Shown one piece after another: positions 7,861 through 16,180 of a DNA stretch of 36,986 nucleotides. The DNA comes from an uncultured Clostridia bacterium (GTDB lineage: Bacteria; Bacillota; Clostridia; Christensenellales; Borkfalkiaceae), in the NCBI GenBank assembly GCA_947624005.1, contig CANQHV010000010.1, positions 1-36,986 of the forward strand, given 5' to 3'. How positions within the stretch are numbered: the first letter of the stretch is position 1; every line of letters starts with the position of its first letter. Under the pieces are notes generated by a model that was not told the origin of the DNA, did no database searches, and saw only the letters and a list, made by a program, of their open reading frames with translations. The position numbers and the translations under genes are program-made.

Positions 7861-8835
7861 ATGGAATTGGGCAATTTACAGTCTGTCAGAAAAAGCATTA
7901 AGGTAGTTGACGCCACGTTGCGCGACGGCGGCATAGTAAATAATTTTTATTTTACCGACGAGTTTGCGAAAGCGCTGTACGCGGCTAACCTTGCCGCGGG
8001 CGTCGATTATATGGAGTTCGGCTATAAGGTGTCGAAAAAGCTTTTCGACGTTACCAAGTTCGGCAAGTGGAAGTTCTGCGAAGAGGACGACATACGTTCG
8101 GTCGTGGGCGAAAACAAAACCGATATGAAGATAAGCGTTATGAGCGACGTCGGCAGAGTAGACCTCGCAACCGAGGTACTGCCCAAAAAGGAATCGGTAA
8201 TAGATTTGTACCGCATAGCGACGTATGTGCATCAGATACCCACCGCCATAGAAATGATAGAGTTCTGCAACAAGATGGGCTATAAGACGAGCTGTAACAT
8301 AATGGCGATTTCGAAAAATCAGGAAAGCGACCTTAAAAACGCGCTTGAAGAGGTCGGCAAAAGCCCCGTGGACATTATCTACATAGTAGACAGCTTCGGC
8401 GCGCTTTACCCCGAAGAGATAAGGCGGGTTGCCGATATGTACCTCGAAGTGGGCGCAAAGTACGGCAAAGAAATAGGTATTCACGCGCACAACAACCAAC
8501 AGCTTGCGTTTGCAAACACCATAGAGGCGTGCGCAAAGGGCGTGAACTTCCTCGACGGCACCGTATGCGGAATGGGGCGCGGCGCGGGCAACTGCTTTAC
8601 CGAATCGCTTTTGGGATTTCTGAAAAACCCCAGATATAAAATGGACCCCGTGCTCGGGTTCATTCGCGAATATATGAAGCCCCTTTCGAAAACCACGGCG
8701 TGGGGCTACGACGTGCCCTACCTTCTGACGGGGCTTTACAACGCCCACCCCTACGCGGCAATCGACTTTTTAAAAGCGGGAAGAACGGACTACGAAAAAT
8801 TCCGCCGCGAGATTCTGGGCGAAAACGAATTTTAA
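7861..8835 (+). CDS. HMGL-like / DmpG-type aldolase-domain protein
   Basis: This 324-residue TIM-barrel protein belongs to the HMG-CoA lyase-like (DRE-TIM) superfamily. It has the metal and base motif VDATLRDGG (Asp17, Arg21, Asp22) near the N-terminus and HAHNN (His208, His210, Asn211) late in the barrel, plus IYIVDSFGALYPEEI and DGTVCGMGRGAGN, which resemble 4-hydroxy-2-oxovalerate aldolase (DmpG/MhpE). A divalent metal-dependent C-C lyase acting on a 2-oxo acid is expected, but the substrate is unknown. No partner dehydrogenase (DmpF/MhpF) is nearby, which argues against a catabolic meta-cleavage role. The start at 7861 has GAGAGG upstream; the alternative GTG at 7819 overlaps the -10. It stands alone between a promoter and a terminator. 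Confidence 0.85.
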   Translation: MELGNLQSVRKSIKVVDATLRDGGIVNNFYFTDEFAKALYAANLAAGVDYMEFGYKVSKKLFDVTKFGKWKFCEEDDIRSVVGENKTDMKISVMSDVGRVDLATEVLPKKESVIDLYRIATYVHQIPTAIEMIEFCNKMGYKTSCNIMAISKNQESDLKNALEEVGKSPVDIIYIVDSFGALYPEEIRRVADMYLEVGAKYGKEIGIHAHNNQQLAFANTIEACAKGVNFLDGTVCGMGRGAGNCFTESLLGFLKNPRYKMDPVLGFIREYMKPLSKTTAWGYDVPYLLTGLYNAHPYAAIDFLKAGRTDYEKFRREILGENEF

Positions 8836-8880
8836 AAAGCCTTACATTCAGACGTTTTCGGGTTACGACCCGTATTTAAA

Positions 8881-8927
8881 AATCAAAGCGCGCCCGCGGG
8901 GTTAAGCCCCGCGGGCGCGCTTTGATT
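8881..8927. terminator. Bidirectional terminator between aldolase and recG
   Basis: A 21-bp perfect stem (8881-8901 with 8907-8927, loop TTAAG), with AATCAAA/TTTGATT at its base, sits between the convergent aldolase (+) and recG (-) genes and can serve both. Confidence 0.8.
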
Positions 8928-8943
8928 ATATTGTCACAAACCT

Positions 8944-10947
8944 TTAATTAAGCACGACGTCTTTTAAACTTTCGTACTTCAAAGCCGCTATTTTTGTCAG
9001 CTCGCGCGCGTCGAACGCGCCCGAAAACGCCGCGTCCGAAAGCGATTTTGCGAAAAACAGCGTATCGACGGGGAAGCGCAGGTTTTTTATTTCGGACAGC
9101 ACCCGCCCCGACTGCCGCGTGCCCATAAAGTCGCCGCCGCCCCGCATTTTAAGGTCGGCTTCGGCTATCGCAAACCCGTCCGTACTGCCGCAGATAACGT
9201 TAAGCCGTTCGCGCGCCTCTTCCGAGTCGGAACCCGCGATTAAAAAACAATAGCTCTTTTTGTCGCCTCTGCCCACGCGCCCGCGCAGTTGGTGAAGCTG
9301 CGCAAGCCCGAAGCGTTCGGCGTTGTAAATTATTATAGTAGTCGCGTCGGGCACGTCTACGCCCACCTCCACCACCGTAGTGGTGACAAGGCAGTCGTAC
9401 TTTTTCTGTTTGAAGTCGGACATTATGCCGTTTTTCTGCGCCTCGCGCATTTTGCCGTGCAAAAGCGCGACTCTTACCCCTTTCAGCTTTGCCGAAAGCT
9501 CTTCGTAAAGTTCGCAAACCGAGGTCATATCCCCGTCGTCGCCCTCTATTCTCGGGCAGACAAAATAAGTCTGCTCGCCCTCCGCCGCCTTTTTGGCGAC
9601 GTATTTAAGCATATCTTCGTACTTCCTTTCGGGTATTACCGCGGTGGAAACGGGCAGACGGTCGGCGGGCTTGTCCTTTATGGTAGTCACGTCGAGGTCG
9701 CCGTAGAAAATAAGCGACAGCGTGCGGGGTATGGGGGTCGCGCTCATAACAAGCGTATCGCAACCCTCGCCCTTTTCCGAAAGCGACGAACGCTGCGCCA
9801 CGCCGAAACGGTGCTGTTCGTCGCACACGACAAGCGAAAGGTTTTTAAACTCCACGTCGCCTTGCAGAACGGCGTGCGTGCCGCAGACTATGCGCATAAC
9901 GCCCTCGGACAGCTCTTTTTTAACGGCTTTTTTTTCGGCGGCGGAAGAACTCCCCGCAAGATATCCCACGTTGAAATCGGGAAAATATGCGCGCAATATA
10001 TCGCAGTTCTGCTTTGCAAGCACTTCGGTAGGCGCGAGCATAGCCGCCTGATATCCGCTTTTTACCGCCATATATATTGCGGTCAACGCCACCGCGGTTT
10101 TGCCGCTGCCCACGTCGCCTTGCAGAAGTCTGTTCATTTTGGCAGGCGATTTCAGGTTGGAAAAAATTTCGTCCGTCGCCGCAAGCTGACCCGCGGTGAA
10201 CTTAAAGGGAAAACGCGATATAAACCCGTCCAAATCGGCGCGCGTAACCGAATATTTGTTAAGGCGCGCCTCGTCTCTGCCGCCCTTTATTACCTTGAAC
10301 GCCGAAATAAGCAGAAAATATTCTTCGAGCGCAATACGCTCGGACGCCTTTTTTACGTCCTCTTCCGACTGCGGCGCGTGGACTTTTTTATACGCCTCGT
10401 CGAGGGGCATAAGCGAATATTGCGCGGCGAGCGCGGCGGGAATTGCGGAACGTATTGCGACTTTTTGCAAAGCGCGGCGTACAGCCGAGCGCACCGCGCC
10501 CTGCGTAAGATTGCCCGAAAGCGAATATACGGGTATTACGCCGCGGAGAACTTCCGCCTTGTCTTTCGGCTCGAACGAGGGGTTCACCATACTGCAACCA
10601 AGCCCGTATTTATTCTGCACTCTGCCGTAAAAAAGGTATTCGCCGCGCTGTAATTTCTGCGCGACGTAGGGCTGATTGAACCATATTGCCGTGAATATAT
10701 AGCCGTTTTGCTGACATAACGCCTTTACGAACGGACGGCGGGAATATCTGTTGACTTCGACGTTCAGAACTTCGCACGGGGTGAGTATAACGTCGTTGTG
10801 GTACGCCGACGAAAGGGGCGCGACGCGCGTAAGGTCGAGATAGTCGCGGGGGAAATGCCGCACAAGGTCTTCGCACGAATATATATTGAGTTTATTGAAG
10901 TCCTTTTCGCGTTTTTCGGATACGAACTTCAACTCGGTAAGCTTCAT
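8944..10947 (-). CDS. recG: ATP-dependent DNA helicase RecG
   Basis: RecG remodels stalled replication forks and branch-migrates Holliday junctions. It has 667 residues, near the usual 680-690. An N-terminal wedge/OB region (about 1-230) precedes the helicase core, with Walker A GDVGSGKTAVA, Walker B-type DEQHRFG, motif III SATPIPRT and the C-terminal helicase signature QLRGRVGRG. The TRG-type region MRGGGDFMGTRQSG is present. The start at 10947 follows GAGGAA. It is the last gene of the yloU-fakA-recG unit, matching the Bacillus order yloU-yloV-(sdaAB-sdaAA)-recG but without the serine dehydratase genes. Just before it is a short hairpin (969-977/982-990 of the 10 kb block) without a U-tract. 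Confidence 0.98.
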   Translation of the reverse strand: MKLTELKFVSEKREKDFNKLNIYSCEDLVRHFPRDYLDLTRVAPLSSAYHNDVILTPCEVLNVEVNRYSRRPFVKALCQQNGYIFTAIWFNQPYVAQKLQRGEYLFYGRVQNKYGLGCSMVNPSFEPKDKAEVLRGVIPVYSLSGNLTQGAVRSAVRRALQKVAIRSAIPAALAAQYSLMPLDEAYKKVHAPQSEEDVKKASERIALEEYFLLISAFKVIKGGRDEARLNKYSVTRADLDGFISRFPFKFTAGQLAATDEIFSNLKSPAKMNRLLQGDVGSGKTAVALTAIYMAVKSGYQAAMLAPTEVLAKQNCDILRAYFPDFNVGYLAGSSSAAEKKAVKKELSEGVMRIVCGTHAVLQGDVEFKNLSLVVCDEQHRFGVAQRSSLSEKGEGCDTLVMSATPIPRTLSLIFYGDLDVTTIKDKPADRLPVSTAVIPERKYEDMLKYVAKKAAEGEQTYFVCPRIEGDDGDMTSVCELYEELSAKLKGVRVALLHGKMREAQKNGIMSDFKQKKYDCLVTTTVVEVGVDVPDATTIIIYNAERFGLAQLHQLRGRVGRGDKKSYCFLIAGSDSEEARERLNVICGSTDGFAIAEADLKMRGGGDFMGTRQSGRVLSEIKNLRFPVDTLFFAKSLSDAAFSGAFDARELTKIAALKYESLKDVVLN

Positions 10948-11001
10948 AAATTCCTCTATACGAAAGAAGTTCCGGAAACTCTTCCGGAACCCTCGAATTT
11001 T

Positions 11002-12654
11002 TTACTCCAAAGCCACCATGTAGTAGTACACGGGCTGTCCGCCGAAGTGACTTTCGACGTCGCATTCGGGGTAAGCCTCTCTCACCTTGTCGGCAAGCTG
11101 TTCCGCGTCCTTCTCGGTTACGCCGTTGCCGTAATAAAGGGTTATCATTTCGTGGTCGCTGTTTTTAAGGGCCTTTATAAGCGCAAGGGTTGTCGAGTCT
11201 ACGTCGTCGCCCTTTGCAAGTATGCGCTTATTGTCAAGCCCTATTATGTCGCCCTCTTTAAGCTTGAAGCCGTTCATAGTGGTGTTTCTTACCGCGTAGG
11301 TAACCTGCCCCGACGACACGTTGTCTATCGCGTGTGTCATATTGGTCTTGTTTTCGGGCACTGAAACTTCGGGATTGAATTGAAGCGCGGCTGCAAAGCC
11401 CTGCGGCACGTTTTTGGTGGGTATTACGTGAATGGTGCGCTTCGAAACGAGGGCTTTCGCCTGTTCCGCCGCGAGAATTACGTTCGAGTTGTTGGGGAAT
11501 ACGAACACGTTCGAGGCGTTTATCTTCTGCACCGCGTCGGCGATATCCTGCGCGGACGGGTTCATCGTCTGACCGCCCTCTATAACTCTGTCGCACATAA
11601 GGTCTTTGAAAATTTCTTCAAGCCCCTGACCCGCGCATATGGCAAGCATTCCCATTTCCTTTTTCTCGGCTTCGAGTTTTGCGCGGAGGGCGCGGTTTTC
11701 TTCGAGCATATTCTCGATTTTTATTCGGTCGAGTTCGCCGAGTTCGAGCGCGTACGACAGCGCGCGACCCGGGGTATTGGTGTGGACGTGAACTTTTACG
11801 AGTTCGAGGTCGCCTATGCATATTACGCAGTCGCCTATGCCCATAAGCCGTTCTTTAAGCTTGTCGATATCGGCAAGGGTGGTCATCTGCTTCATATTTA
11901 TGACGAAAAATTCGGTGCAGTACGCAAATTCTATTTCGCCGAGGTCGAGATTTATGATATCGGAATTGTCGCCGAAAATTTCTTCGTCGGTCTTTGCGTT
12001 TTCGCGCGCCTCGGTCTGCACTTCGCCCGCGACTTCTTCGCCCGTCATCGAGGCGAGGAATCCGCGCATAATGGTCATAAGTCCCACGCCGCCCGAATCG
12101 ACTACGCCCGCTTTTTTGAGAACGGGCAGAAGTTCGGGGGTCTGGGCAAGCGCTTCGTCGCCGACGGCGATAAGCGCGGTCAAAAATTCAACGAAGTCGG
12201 GATTCTTTTTGGCGAGTTTGCCCGCCTGTTCGCTCATAAGTCTGACGACCGTCAGTATTGTGCCCTCTTTGGGAATGGAAACGGCGCCGTAGGCGACTTT
12301 GGTACCCGCCTCCAACGCTTTTGCGAAAGTTTTTGTATCGAAAGAATCCTTGGTATCGCGCAGCACCTGACATATGCCGCGGAATATCTGGGAAGATATA
12401 ACGCCCGAATTTCCGCGCGCGCCCTTTAACGCGCCCTTTGAAACCGCGTCGCAAATTTCCTGAAAACGGTTCGACGAGCAGGCGTTCATCTCCTTTATTG
12501 CGGACTGCAAAGTAAGCGACATATTCGTGCCCGTGTCGCCGTCGGGGACGGGGAACACGTTCAGCGCGTCGACTTTCGCCCGATTGATTTCGAGCATTCT
12601 TGCGCCCGTTGACACCATTTTGCGGAATTCGGTGCTGTTTATTGTTTTCTGCAT
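11002..12654 (-). CDS. fakA: DhaL-domain kinase, FakA/YloV type
   Basis: This 550-residue protein has an N-terminal DhaL kinase domain with the magnesium/ATP motif NVFPVPDGDTGTNMS (Asp38, Asp40, Asn44) and KGARGNSGVISSQI, then the middle and C-terminal domains of the YloV family. In Staphylococcus the orthologue FakA phosphorylates fatty acids bound by FakB, feeding PlsY. No fakB (DegV family) gene is in this window. It sits between Asp23/YloU and recG as in Bacillus, which supports orthology. The start at 12654 follows AAGGAGAAGT. The symbol is given by synteny and motif; the exact substrate is not shown by sequence. Confidence 0.9.
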   Translation of the reverse strand: MQKTINSTEFRKMVSTGARMLEINRAKVDALNVFPVPDGDTGTNMSLTLQSAIKEMNACSSNRFQEICDAVSKGALKGARGNSGVISSQIFRGICQVLRDTKDSFDTKTFAKALEAGTKVAYGAVSIPKEGTILTVVRLMSEQAGKLAKKNPDFVEFLTALIAVGDEALAQTPELLPVLKKAGVVDSGGVGLMTIMRGFLASMTGEEVAGEVQTEARENAKTDEEIFGDNSDIINLDLGEIEFAYCTEFFVINMKQMTTLADIDKLKERLMGIGDCVICIGDLELVKVHVHTNTPGRALSYALELGELDRIKIENMLEENRALRAKLEAEKKEMGMLAICAGQGLEEIFKDLMCDRVIEGGQTMNPSAQDIADAVQKINASNVFVFPNNSNVILAAEQAKALVSKRTIHVIPTKNVPQGFAAALQFNPEVSVPENKTNMTHAIDNVSSGQVTYAVRNTTMNGFKLKEGDIIGLDNKRILAKGDDVDSTTLALIKALKNSDHEMITLYYGNGVTEKDAEQLADKVREAYPECDVESHFGGQPVYYYMVALE

Positions 12655-12675
12655 ACTTCTCCTTGCGGACGGGGC

Positions 12676-13023
12676 TTAAAGCTTGACCCCGATAATATGG
12701 ACGTTTACGGTGTCCACAATCATACCCGTAAATCTTTCTACCTTATACTTAACGCTCTCTTTAAGCGATTCGGCAACCGCGTTTATAGATACGCCGTACT
12801 TGATTATAACGTAAACGTCGATAAAAATTCTGTCGCCCGAAGTTATCACCTTTATACCCTTGCCCACGGGGCGTTTGAACAGCTCGTGCAAGGTGTCGGT
12901 AAACCTGCGGGAAACGGTATCGACTATGCCGTAGCATTCGAGCGCGGCGTTTTTGGCAACCTTTGCGATTGCCGAATCGGATATTGAGATTTTGCCGAAC
13001 ACGTTGCTCGTAGTTACTGCCAT
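12676..13023 (-). CDS. Asp23/Gls24 family protein (YloU-like)
   Basis: This 115-residue Asp23-family protein has the typical pattern: GKISISDSAIAKVAKNAALECYG, a central IDVYVIIKYGVSI strand and the C-terminal VNVHIIGVKL. Family members are implicated in cell-envelope stress and lipid metabolism in Firmicutes. YloU genes are regularly linked to the DhaL kinase, as here 21 bases upstream of it. The start chosen is ATG at 13023 behind AAAGGAGAAACT; the in-frame TTG at 13038 would place the ribosome binding site inside the gene. It is transcribed divergently from rpmB. Confidence 0.92.
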   Translation of the reverse strand: MAVTTSNVFGKISISDSAIAKVAKNAALECYGIVDTVSRRFTDTLHELFKRPVGKGIKVITSGDRIFIDVYVIIKYGVSINAVAESLKESVKYKVERFTGMIVDTVNVHIIGVKL

Positions 13024-13044
13024 AGTTTCTCCTTTCAATAAAGT

Positions 13045-13073
13045 ATTGTATAATAAATCGCAGTATTTTGCAA
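13045..13073 (-). promoter_or_regulatory. Sigma-A promoter for yloU-fakA-recG
   Basis: On the minus strand this reads TTGCAA (13068-13073), a 17-bp spacer, TACAAT (13045-13050), about 20 bases before the ribosome binding site of the Asp23-family gene. Confidence 0.6.
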
Positions 13074-13164
13074 GGATTTTTTTCGGATTTGATGTAAAAT
13101 TGCCATACCTTTACGAATTATTTTGTAAATTTTAAAAAATTTTAAACTTTGCGATAACTTTTGA

Positions 13165-13193
13165 TTGATTTTTTCGCGCCGCCGTGTTATATT
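13165..13193 (+). promoter_or_regulatory. Sigma-A promoter of rpmB
   Basis: TTGATT (13165-13170), a 17-bp spacer and TATATT (13188-13193). The leader to the rpmB ATG would be about 55 nt. Confidence 0.65.
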
Positions 13194-13255
13194 GATTAAG
13201 GTCGTTTACCCGAACGGCTGTATTTTTGACTTTAAAAACCCACGGAGGTGCAGAT

Positions 13256-13441
13256 ATGTCCAGAGTATGCAGCGTATGCGGCAAGGGTCAGCAGTCAGGC
13301 AACAACGTAAGCCATTCCAAGCGCCGCACGAGAAGAACTTTCAAAGCGAACGTACAGCAGGTTACCTATGTCGATAAAAACGGCAAACAGGTGACCGATT
13401 ACGTATGCGCGAGATGCCTCAAAAAAGTAGAGCGCGCGTAA
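13256..13441 (+). CDS. rpmB: 50S ribosomal protein L28
   Basis: L28 has 61 residues and is monocistronic. The start is ATG at 13256 behind CGGAGGTG; an in-frame ATG at 13226 lies upstream of the ribosome binding site and is rejected. It is the zinc-binding (C+) form, with Cys-x2-Cys pairs CSVC and CARC. The core KGQQSGNNVSHSKRRTRR is typical. Its divergent placement against the Asp23 gene is the same as in Bacillus. Its own terminator follows directly. Confidence 0.97.
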   Translation: MSRVCSVCGKGQQSGNNVSHSKRRTRRTFKANVQQVTYVDKNGKQVTDYVCARCLKKVERA

Positions 13442-13453
13442 AGTTAAATTTCA

Positions 13454-13487
13454 AACCCCGCCGAACTTTTACGTTCGGCGGGGTTTT
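13454..13487 (+). terminator. Terminator of rpmB, shared with the BspA-like gene
   Basis: A 14-bp stem (13454-13467 with 13474-13487, 6-nt loop) is followed by TTTTAT on the plus strand and by a weaker T-run on the minus strand. It lies between convergent rpmB and the lipoprotein gene at 13508. Confidence 0.85.
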
Positions 13488-13507
13488 ATCGTTTCCGCAT
13501 TTTTTAA

Positions 13508-14596
13508 TTACTCCGCGCGGGCGGGAAGTCCTTGGGCTTCGGGGTGCAAAGTCGCGTTTTTTATCGCGGCGTTGTCGTACGTCGCCATATCCTGGTCTTT
13601 GCCGCCCATATCTATTTTAACTCCGCTCCACTCTTCCGAGGTGCCGCCGAAATAGACGTCGGTCAGCTGTTTGCAGTTGTGGAAAGCGTGTCCTACTACC
13701 ACTTTGCTTCCCGAATAGTACGCGCCCTGCACTTCTTTGACGCTTGCGGGAAGATAAATTTCTTTAAGCGCGGGGCAGTAGCCGAACGCGCCCGCGGGCA
13801 CTGTTTTCACGCTTCCGAGCACCGTCGCCCTTTCGAGCTTTTCGCAGGTATGAAAGGCGGCTACGCCTATGCCGTACTTCGTAAAGGTCTGAACGTTCCC
13901 GTCGGCGTCCCTTATAACCTTGCCGTTTTCGTCGGTGCGGGGCACTCCTTCGACGTCTTCGACGGTCGCGGGAACGGTCACCTCGGTAAGCCCGCAGCCG
14001 TAAAACGCCTCGGAACCGATGGTTTTCAGACCGTCGTGCATAGTCGCCGTCGCAAGGTTTAAACAGTTTTCGAACGCGCGGTCGCGTATTTCGGTCACCT
14101 GCGCGGGTATGTCGATACTTTTAAGCGATTCGCACGCCATAAACGAAAAATAGCCCAATATCTTAACCGATTCGGGAATGGTCACGGTTTCAAGCGAAGC
14201 GCAGTACGAAAACGCTCCCTGCGGTATCTCTTCTATCTGTATCCCGTCCGCGAAAGTCACGCTTTTAAGCGAGGTATACGCGAACGCCGCTATGCCGATA
14301 TCTTTCACCGTGGCGGGGATTGTAAGCGACGTTATCTTACTGCCCGCAAACGCCTGGTCGGCTATCGAGATTACGGGCGCGCTGCCCTCGTCGCCGTCGT
14401 AAACCGCGGGGATTTCGTAGTCGCCTTTAAGCTTGTCTTTATAGCCCGAAACGTCGAGTTCGTAACCTATAAGCTCGCCGTCGGAATAAACGGCGGTATA
14501 GCGTTGGGTCGCCTTACAGCCCGAAAACGCCGCCGCAATTGGAATGGCGCAAGCCGCCGCCGCGGCGACCGCAAAAAGTCGTTTCAATACTTTCAT
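13508..14596 (-). CDS. BspA-like leucine-rich-repeat lipoprotein
   Basis: This 362-residue lipoprotein has the signal peptide MKVLKRLFAVAAAAA and the lipobox AFSGC, with Cys27 lipidated. The mature part is built of TpLRR/LRR_5 repeats of about 22-23 residues on the pattern x-I-P-x-x-V-x-x-I-G-x-x-A-F-x-x-C-x-x-L, from about residue 90 to the end. Such proteins mediate adhesion or protein-protein contact at the cell surface. The start chosen is ATG at 14596 with GGAG upstream; the in-frame upstream ATG at 14629 would overlap the -10 of a good promoter. Its position inside the otherwise conserved thiN-to-rpmB interval (where Bacillus has spoVM) marks it as a lineage-specific insertion. Confidence 0.88.
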   Translation of the reverse strand: MKVLKRLFAVAAAAACAIPIAAAFSGCKATQRYTAVYSDGELIGYELDVSGYKDKLKGDYEIPAVYDGDEGSAPVISIADQAFAGSKITSLTIPATVKDIGIAAFAYTSLKSVTFADGIQIEEIPQGAFSYCASLETVTIPESVKILGYFSFMACESLKSIDIPAQVTEIRDRAFENCLNLATATMHDGLKTIGSEAFYGCGLTEVTVPATVEDVEGVPRTDENGKVIRDADGNVQTFTKYGIGVAAFHTCEKLERATVLGSVKTVPAGAFGYCPALKEIYLPASVKEVQGAYYSGSKVVVGHAFHNCKQLTDVYFGGTSEEWSGVKIDMGGKDQDMATYDNAAIKNATLHPEAQGLPARAE

Positions 14597-14619
14597 CAGA
14601 ACACTCCGTATATATACGC

Positions 14620-14648
14620 ATTTTAACATACGCCGCGCCGAAAATCAA
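14620..14648 (-). promoter_or_regulatory. Sigma-A promoter of the BspA-like lipoprotein
   Basis: On the minus strand this reads TTGATT (14643-14648), a 17-bp spacer, TAAAAT (14620-14625). It ends only a few bases from the stop codon of the dipeptidase gene. Confidence 0.6.
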
Positions 14649-14652
14649 GTAT

Positions 14653-15525
14653 TTACGGGCGCGCCTCTTTAAACAACCCGACAAAGTTGCCGAAGGCTAT
14701 TTTTTCAGCCGTGCGCCGCCCGAATTTTTTTGCGAAAACCTCCAAAAGCGCGGGCACGCGCGTGCAGTCGGGAAAATCGGCGTTGGGCTTCATACCGTCG
14801 AAGTCGCCGCCGAGCGCAAGCACGTCCCCGCCCCCGACTTTTATAATATGCTCCGCGTGCGCGCACGCAAGCGCGACGGTATCTTCGCCGCCCAAAAACG
14901 CGGGGCAGAAGTTAAGCCCTATAACCCCGCCGCAGTCCGCGATTTTTTTAATAAGTCCGTCGCTTAAATTGCGCGGGTGCGGACAGACCGCGTACGCGTT
15001 CGAATGGCTTGCGACCGCGGGCTTTTTTCTGCCCGTAAGAATAAACTCCGCGCCCGAGGGCGAAAGGTGCGAAATGTCGGGTATGACCGAGTTTTCGTCG
15101 AGAAAACAAATCGCCTCTTCGCCCGCCCTTGTCAACCCGCCGTCCGCGGCTTTTACCCCGTCGAAAGCGGGGCAGGCGAGCCTGTTTTTTACGTTCCAGA
15201 CAAGCGACGCCATCACCGCGCCCGAGTCTGCGACCTCGCGTAAACCGAGCATATTCCCGTTCCAATCGAGATTTTCCACCGTCAGCGCGCACGCGGTTTT
15301 TTTAAGGCGGATTGCGGTTTGCAAATCGGAAAATCGGCGGACGCGCATAAACCGCGCGTCCGCCGTAATTACGTCAAGGCGTTTCAAAGCCTTTAAAAAG
15401 CTTGTTTTTCCGCCGTGAAAATAGGCAAAGCACTGCATAATACAGCCGCTTTTAAAAAGTTTTTCCGCCGTCGAAAGCGGGGCGGGCGCGGTCAGCGCGT
15501 CGCAGTGCATATCGGCGTACTTCAT
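14653..15525 (-). CDS. Membrane dipeptidase family (M19) metallopeptidase
   Basis: This 290-residue protein is shorter than typical renal-dipeptidase homologues (about 310-400). Zinc ligands are visible: His7-x-Asp9 (MHCD), Glu84 (TVENLD), His153 in DISHLS and His174 in ASHSNAYAV, with GGDFDGM near 239-244. It should hydrolyse dipeptides, possibly including those with D-residues at the C-terminal position. No signal peptide is seen, so it is probably cytoplasmic. It lies 58 bases after thiN on the same strand and is likely read through from that operon. No clear ribosome binding site precedes the ATG, but the start fits the family N-terminus. Confidence 0.9.
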   Translation of the reverse strand: MKYADMHCDALTAPAPLSTAEKLFKSGCIMQCFAYFHGGKTSFLKALKRLDVITADARFMRVRRFSDLQTAIRLKKTACALTVENLDWNGNMLGLREVADSGAVMASLVWNVKNRLACPAFDGVKAADGGLTRAGEEAICFLDENSVIPDISHLSPSGAEFILTGRKKPAVASHSNAYAVCPHPRNLSDGLIKKIADCGGVIGLNFCPAFLGGEDTVALACAHAEHIIKVGGGDVLALGGDFDGMKPNADFPDCTRVPALLEVFAKKFGRRTAEKIAFGNFVGLFKEARP

Positions 15526-15583
15526 TTGCGCAGTAAAAGCCTCAACAGTTTTCTGACGGGCAGAGGCGGTTTTACGCAGATTA

Positions 15584-16180
15584 TCATACTTCCCCCTTGT
15601 TTATTATTACGAGAGCAAGCCCCGCGACTTCGAGATACGCGTCGGCGGACAGACAGATATTCGAAATCCCCCTGCATTCGCCGTACGAAATTCTGTCGGG
15701 ATAGGAATATTTAAGCCCCGCACTCTCCAATATATGCAATTCGCCGCCGAAAGGTAACACCGACAGCGTTCTGCCCGCAAACTTCCCCAGAAAAATCTTT
15801 CCGCTTGCGGGGAAAATAAGCTCGGTGTCCGATTCGAGCGAGCACTTCGCCCCGCGCATATGCGCCGCGTACAGCAAATGCAGATTGCCGAGGAAATGGT
15901 CGCTTCTCCCGCCCGTGCCGCCGTAAAATATTATCTCGTCCGCGCCGTCCGCGACAGCCTTGTAAAGGGCTATTTCGCCGTCGGTAAAATTCTTTTCCGC
16001 GGGATAGATTTTTTCGGGCGGAGGCTCGGGGGTAAACGCAAGCGAGTCGAAATCGCCGAGATTTTCGTCTATTTTCACCTTGCCCGCCGCCCACATATAC
16101 GCGCCGTCGCAGCAGTACGCCCTGTCGCACTTTATCTCGCCCGAATACGGGTCGCCGTTTAAAAGTATGGCGGCGGTCAT
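15584..16180 (-). CDS. thiN: Thiamine diphosphokinase
   Basis: The enzyme transfers pyrophosphate from ATP to thiamine to make thiamine diphosphate. It has 198 residues. Motifs are GDFDS (42-46), NFTDGEIAL (near 64-72, the usual TDxE region) and GGTGGRSDH (87-95). The start codon overlaps the rpe stop by 4 bases (ATGA), so the two are translationally coupled. The rpe-thiN order is conserved in Firmicutes. No TPP riboswitch is seen nearby. The N-terminal half is compact compared with Bacillus ThiN (about 214 residues). Confidence 0.93.
   Translation of the reverse strand: MTAAILLNGDPYSGEIKCDRAYCCDGAYMWAAGKVKIDENLGDFDSLAFTPEPPPEKIYPAEKNFTDGEIALYKAVADGADEIIFYGGTGGRSDHFLGNLHLLYAAHMRGAKCSLESDTELIFPASGKIFLGKFAGRTLSVLPFGGELHILESAGLKYSYPDRISYGECRGISNICLSADAYLEVAGLALVIINKGEV

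Noticed and set aside
15526-16180. TPP riboswitch near thiN
   Set aside because: No thi-box (CTGAGA-type) core was found, and thiN is translationally coupled to rpe inside an operon.
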